From the NCBI GenBank assembly GCA_045546735.1, contig JAZQDJ010000086.1, positions 1 to 6,980 of the forward strand: 6,980 nt of DNA. The letters run 5' to 3'. Source of the stretch: SVFI01 sp045546735 (GTDB taxonomy: Bacteria > Bacillota > Clostridia > Lachnospirales > Lachnospiraceae). Position 1 is the first letter of the stretch, and every line of letters starts with the position of its first letter. Below the pieces are notes generated by a model. The model did not search any database, had not been told where the DNA came from, and saw only the letters and a program-made list of their open reading frames with translations. Positions 5,361 to 6,980 of this stretch are shown here, piece by piece. Made by a program: the position numbers and the translations under genes.

Positions 5361-6189
5361 AATTTTGAACCTCCTCAATAATATTGTTCGGGGTAGACGC
5401 CCCAGCGGTAATTCCCACCAGTTTTGCAGATTTAGGTAACTCTAAATGCAAGTCAGCCAGTGTCTGTATGAAATACGTGTTCTCACATTCCTTCTTGCAG
5501 ATCTCATACAATTTCCGCGTATTGGAACTGTGAGTACCGCCTATCACGATCATAACATCCACACGCGACGCAATGTTCCGCGCTTCTGTCTGTCGTTCTT
5601 CTGTTGCGTTGCAAATTGTGTTCACAACACCTATATCATAACCTTTTTTCATAAAAATTTCAACTAATTCTTGAAATTTATTGTAGTTAAATGTCGTTTG
5701 TGAAACAATACATATTTTTTGTCCTTTTTCAGCCGTAAATTTTTCTGCTTCTTCCTTTGTCTCAATCACAACCGGAGGTGTTTTTGACCATCCGCAAATC
5801 CCCTGCACTTCCGGATGCTGCGAATTGCCGATAATAACAATCAGCTCTCCTTCACGGCTTTTTTCAGCCACAATGCGATGTATCTTTTTCACAAAGGGGC
5901 ATGTCGCATCAACGCATTTAAGCCCTTGTGACTCAATACAATCACAAACTCTTTTTTCCACACCGTGCGAGCGGATAATCACCGTTCCCTTTTCGGTTTT
6001 TCTTAATTCATCCTCGCTTCCGATTACCTCAACCCCATGACTTTCAAGATCTTTTACAACTTCTTCATTGTGAATAATCGGTCCGTAAGTATAAATCCGA
6101 TCTCCGCTTTCAATCTGTTCATAAACCGTATCAACAGCACGTTTCACTCCAAAACAGAACCCTGCGGATTTTGCCAAAATTACTTCCAT
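5341..6189 (-). CDS. ispH: 4-hydroxy-3-methylbut-2-enyl diphosphate reductase (IspH/LytB)
   Basis: Last enzyme of the MEP isoprenoid pathway; it reduces HMBPP to IPP and DMAPP with a [4Fe-4S] cluster in the cytoplasm. The 282-residue length is typical of the single-domain enzyme. The three cluster cysteines are visible: Cys12 in GFCFGVKRAV, Cys97 in DATCPFV and Cys193 in NTICNATEERQ. Substrate-binding and catalytic residues are also present: His40 (GPIIHN), His75 (RSHGV), His125 and Glu127 (HPEVQG), TTFN near 166-169, the SSN motif near 221, and STPN near 265. The ATG at 6189 follows the cmk stop by 4 bases and has only a weak GATGG-like site, so translation probably depends on coupling to cmk. 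The upstream in-frame GTG at 6222 lies within cmk and adds residues foreign to the family. The 3' end overlaps the S1 gene by 20 bases. Confidence 0.96.
   Translation of the reverse strand: MEVILAKSAGFCFGVKRAVDTVYEQIESGDRIYTYGPIIHNEEVVKDLESHGVEVIGSEDELRKTEKGTVIIRSHGVEKRVCDCIESQGLKCVDATCPFVKKIHRIVAEKSREGELIVIIGNSQHPEVQGICGWSKTPPVVIETKEEAEKFTAEKGQKICIVSQTTFNYNKFQELVEIFMKKGYDIGVVNTICNATEERQTEARNIASRVDVMIVIGGTHSSNTRKLYEICKKECENTYFIQTLADLHLELPKSAKLVGITAGASTPNNIIEEVQNYVRINF
5370..5376 (-). promoter_or_regulatory. Ribosome binding site of the S1 gene, inside ispH
   Basis: GAGGAGG on the minus strand, 9 bases before the ATG at 5360. It lies within the last codons of ispH, where it encodes Glu-Glu-Val, and fixes the S1 start at 5360 in preference to the upstream TTG at 5378. 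Ribosomes finishing ispH pass over it and stop 20 bases beyond the S1 start, a layout that favours reinitiation. Confidence 0.8.
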
Positions 6190-6193
6190 CCGT

Positions 6194-6862
6194 TTATACC
6201 ATCTTTTCCTGTGCAAGAGCACAAATTTTGTCTACCACTTCATCAATCGACATATCCGAAGAATCTACCAAAACCGCATCCTCCGCTTGTCTAAGAGGCG
6301 AATGCTCTCTTGTCATATCCCTGTGGTCTCTTTCAATAATATCCGCTTCAATCTGATCCAAATCACATGCGGCACCTTTTGCCTCAAGTTCTTTAAAACG
6401 TCTCATGGCACGCACTTTTGATGAAGCTGTTAAATAGACCTTTACGTCCGCATTCGGAAGTACGCATGTACCGATATCTCTTCCATCCATAATAACATCT
6501 GCCTCTGACGCAAGTTTCTTCTGCAATTCCACAAGTTTTTCACGCAGAAGCGGATTGGCAGAACTTACAGAAGCCATATTTCCCACTTCCTCCGTCCGGA
6601 TCAGTCCATTTACATTTTCATCGTTAAGCAATACAATCTGCTCTCCGTTTTCATAGCGGATAGAAATATCTGCCTCCTGACATTTTGTGCCTATTGCATC
6701 CGCATCCTCTTTCTCCACATTGTTTCTCAGAAGATAAAGTGCCATCGCACGATACATTGCACCTGTATCAACATATATAAATCCAAGCTGTTTTGCCACA
6801 CGCTTTGCAATTGTGCTTTTCCCTGCACCTGCCGGTCCGTCTATTGCTACATTAAAACTCAT
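6194..6862 (-). CDS. cmk: Cytidylate kinase (CMP/dCMP kinase)
   Basis: Phosphorylates CMP and dCMP with ATP in the cytoplasm, recycling cytidine nucleotides for RNA, DNA and lipid synthesis. The 222 residues match the usual bacterial enzyme. Visible features are the P-loop GPAGAGKST (9-17), DTGAMYRA (32-39), the CMP-binding stretch IRTEEVGNMAS (88-98), DGRDIGT (126-132) with the conserved Arg and Asp of the nucleotide site, and the Arg-rich lid region RDHRDMTRE with the following SPLRQAEDA. The ATG at 6862 has AAGGAG at 6870-6875, 7 bases upstream, placed inside the end of the preceding flavoprotein gene. It starts 2 bases after that gene and ends 4 bases before ispH, so all three are one transcription unit. 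Confidence 0.96.
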   Translation of the reverse strand: MSFNVAIDGPAGAGKSTIAKRVAKQLGFIYVDTGAMYRAMALYLLRNNVEKEDADAIGTKCQEADISIRYENGEQIVLLNDENVNGLIRTEEVGNMASVSSANPLLREKLVELQKKLASEADVIMDGRDIGTCVLPNADVKVYLTASSKVRAMRRFKELEAKGAACDLDQIEADIIERDHRDMTREHSPLRQAEDAVLVDSSDMSIDEVVDKICALAQEKMV

Positions 6863-6864
6863 AT

Positions 6865-6980
6865 CTATTCTCCTTCACTCATGCTGACTCCGGCCAAATA
6901 TCCGGTCGACCAGGCTATCTGTAAATTAAATCCGCCGGTCAAGGCATCCACATCAATACACTCACCAGCAAAGTACAATC
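6865..6980 (-). CDS. HI0933-family NAD(P)/FAD-dependent oxidoreductase (partial, C-terminus only)
   Basis: Only the last 37 residues are in the window; the rest lies to the right. They read LYFAGECIDVDALTGG followed by FNLQIAWSTGYLAG, the hallmark C-terminal FAD-binding segment of the HI0933/BaiN-like flavoprotein family (normally about 400 residues). The physiological substrate of most members is unknown. The stop codon is 2 bases before the cmk start and the cmk ribosome binding site lies within this gene, so it is the upstream member of the cmk-ispH-S1 operon. Confidence 0.85.
   Translation of the reverse strand, partial: LYFAGECIDVDALTGGFNLQIAWSTGYLAGVSMSEGE

Noticed and set aside
6190..6222. 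GTG start 11 codons upstream for ispH
   Set aside because: It lies inside the end of cmk, and the IspH family begins at MEVILAKSAGFCFGV.

Overview
The window looks like chromosome from a motile, anaerobic member of the Clostridia, most likely Lachnospiraceae. The reasons are low-to-moderate GC, strong GGAGG-type ribosome binding sites, an Rnf complex of Firmicutes type (short RnfC), a four-domain S1 protein next to ispH and cmk, and a chemotaxis methyltransferase. Family assignments come from reading motifs; no database was searched. No phage, insertion sequence, CRISPR array, tRNA or rRNA was seen. The window is almost fully coding and no gene-free stretch exceeds about 200 bases.

Left block (1-1945, minus strand): the start of an rnf operon, rnfC followed by the first 202 codons of rnfD. 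Rnf oxidises reduced ferredoxin, reduces NAD+ and pumps Na+ or H+. RnfC is the cytoplasmic NADH/FMN/Fe-S subunit and RnfD a membrane flavin subunit. The leader of this operon carries a 63-base nested inverted repeat that folds on paper as a three-way junction and includes a second Shine-Dalgarno-like sequence.

Middle (2147-3256, plus strand): a single gene, divergent from rnf, for a YprB-type RNase H-fold (DEDD-like) nuclease with a C-terminal half I do not recognise. It converges on cheR, and a long hairpin (3272-3342) separates the two genes.

Right block (3345-6980, minus strand, transcribed right to left): the tail of an HI0933-family flavoprotein, then cmk, ispH, a four-domain S1 RNA-binding protein and cheR. 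Flavoprotein, cmk, ispH and S1 are packed with 2-base and 4-base gaps and a 20-base overlap, so they are very probably one operon. cheR follows after a 90-base gap containing a hairpin and may be read through or have its own promoter.

No clearly new multi-gene system is visible. The points most worth a second look are the structured rnf leader, a motif it shares with the cheR terminator hairpin, the ispH/S1 overlap (these genes are fused in some Clostridium) with a possible +1 slip site at the ispH stop, and the uncharacterised C-terminal half of the nuclease-like protein.
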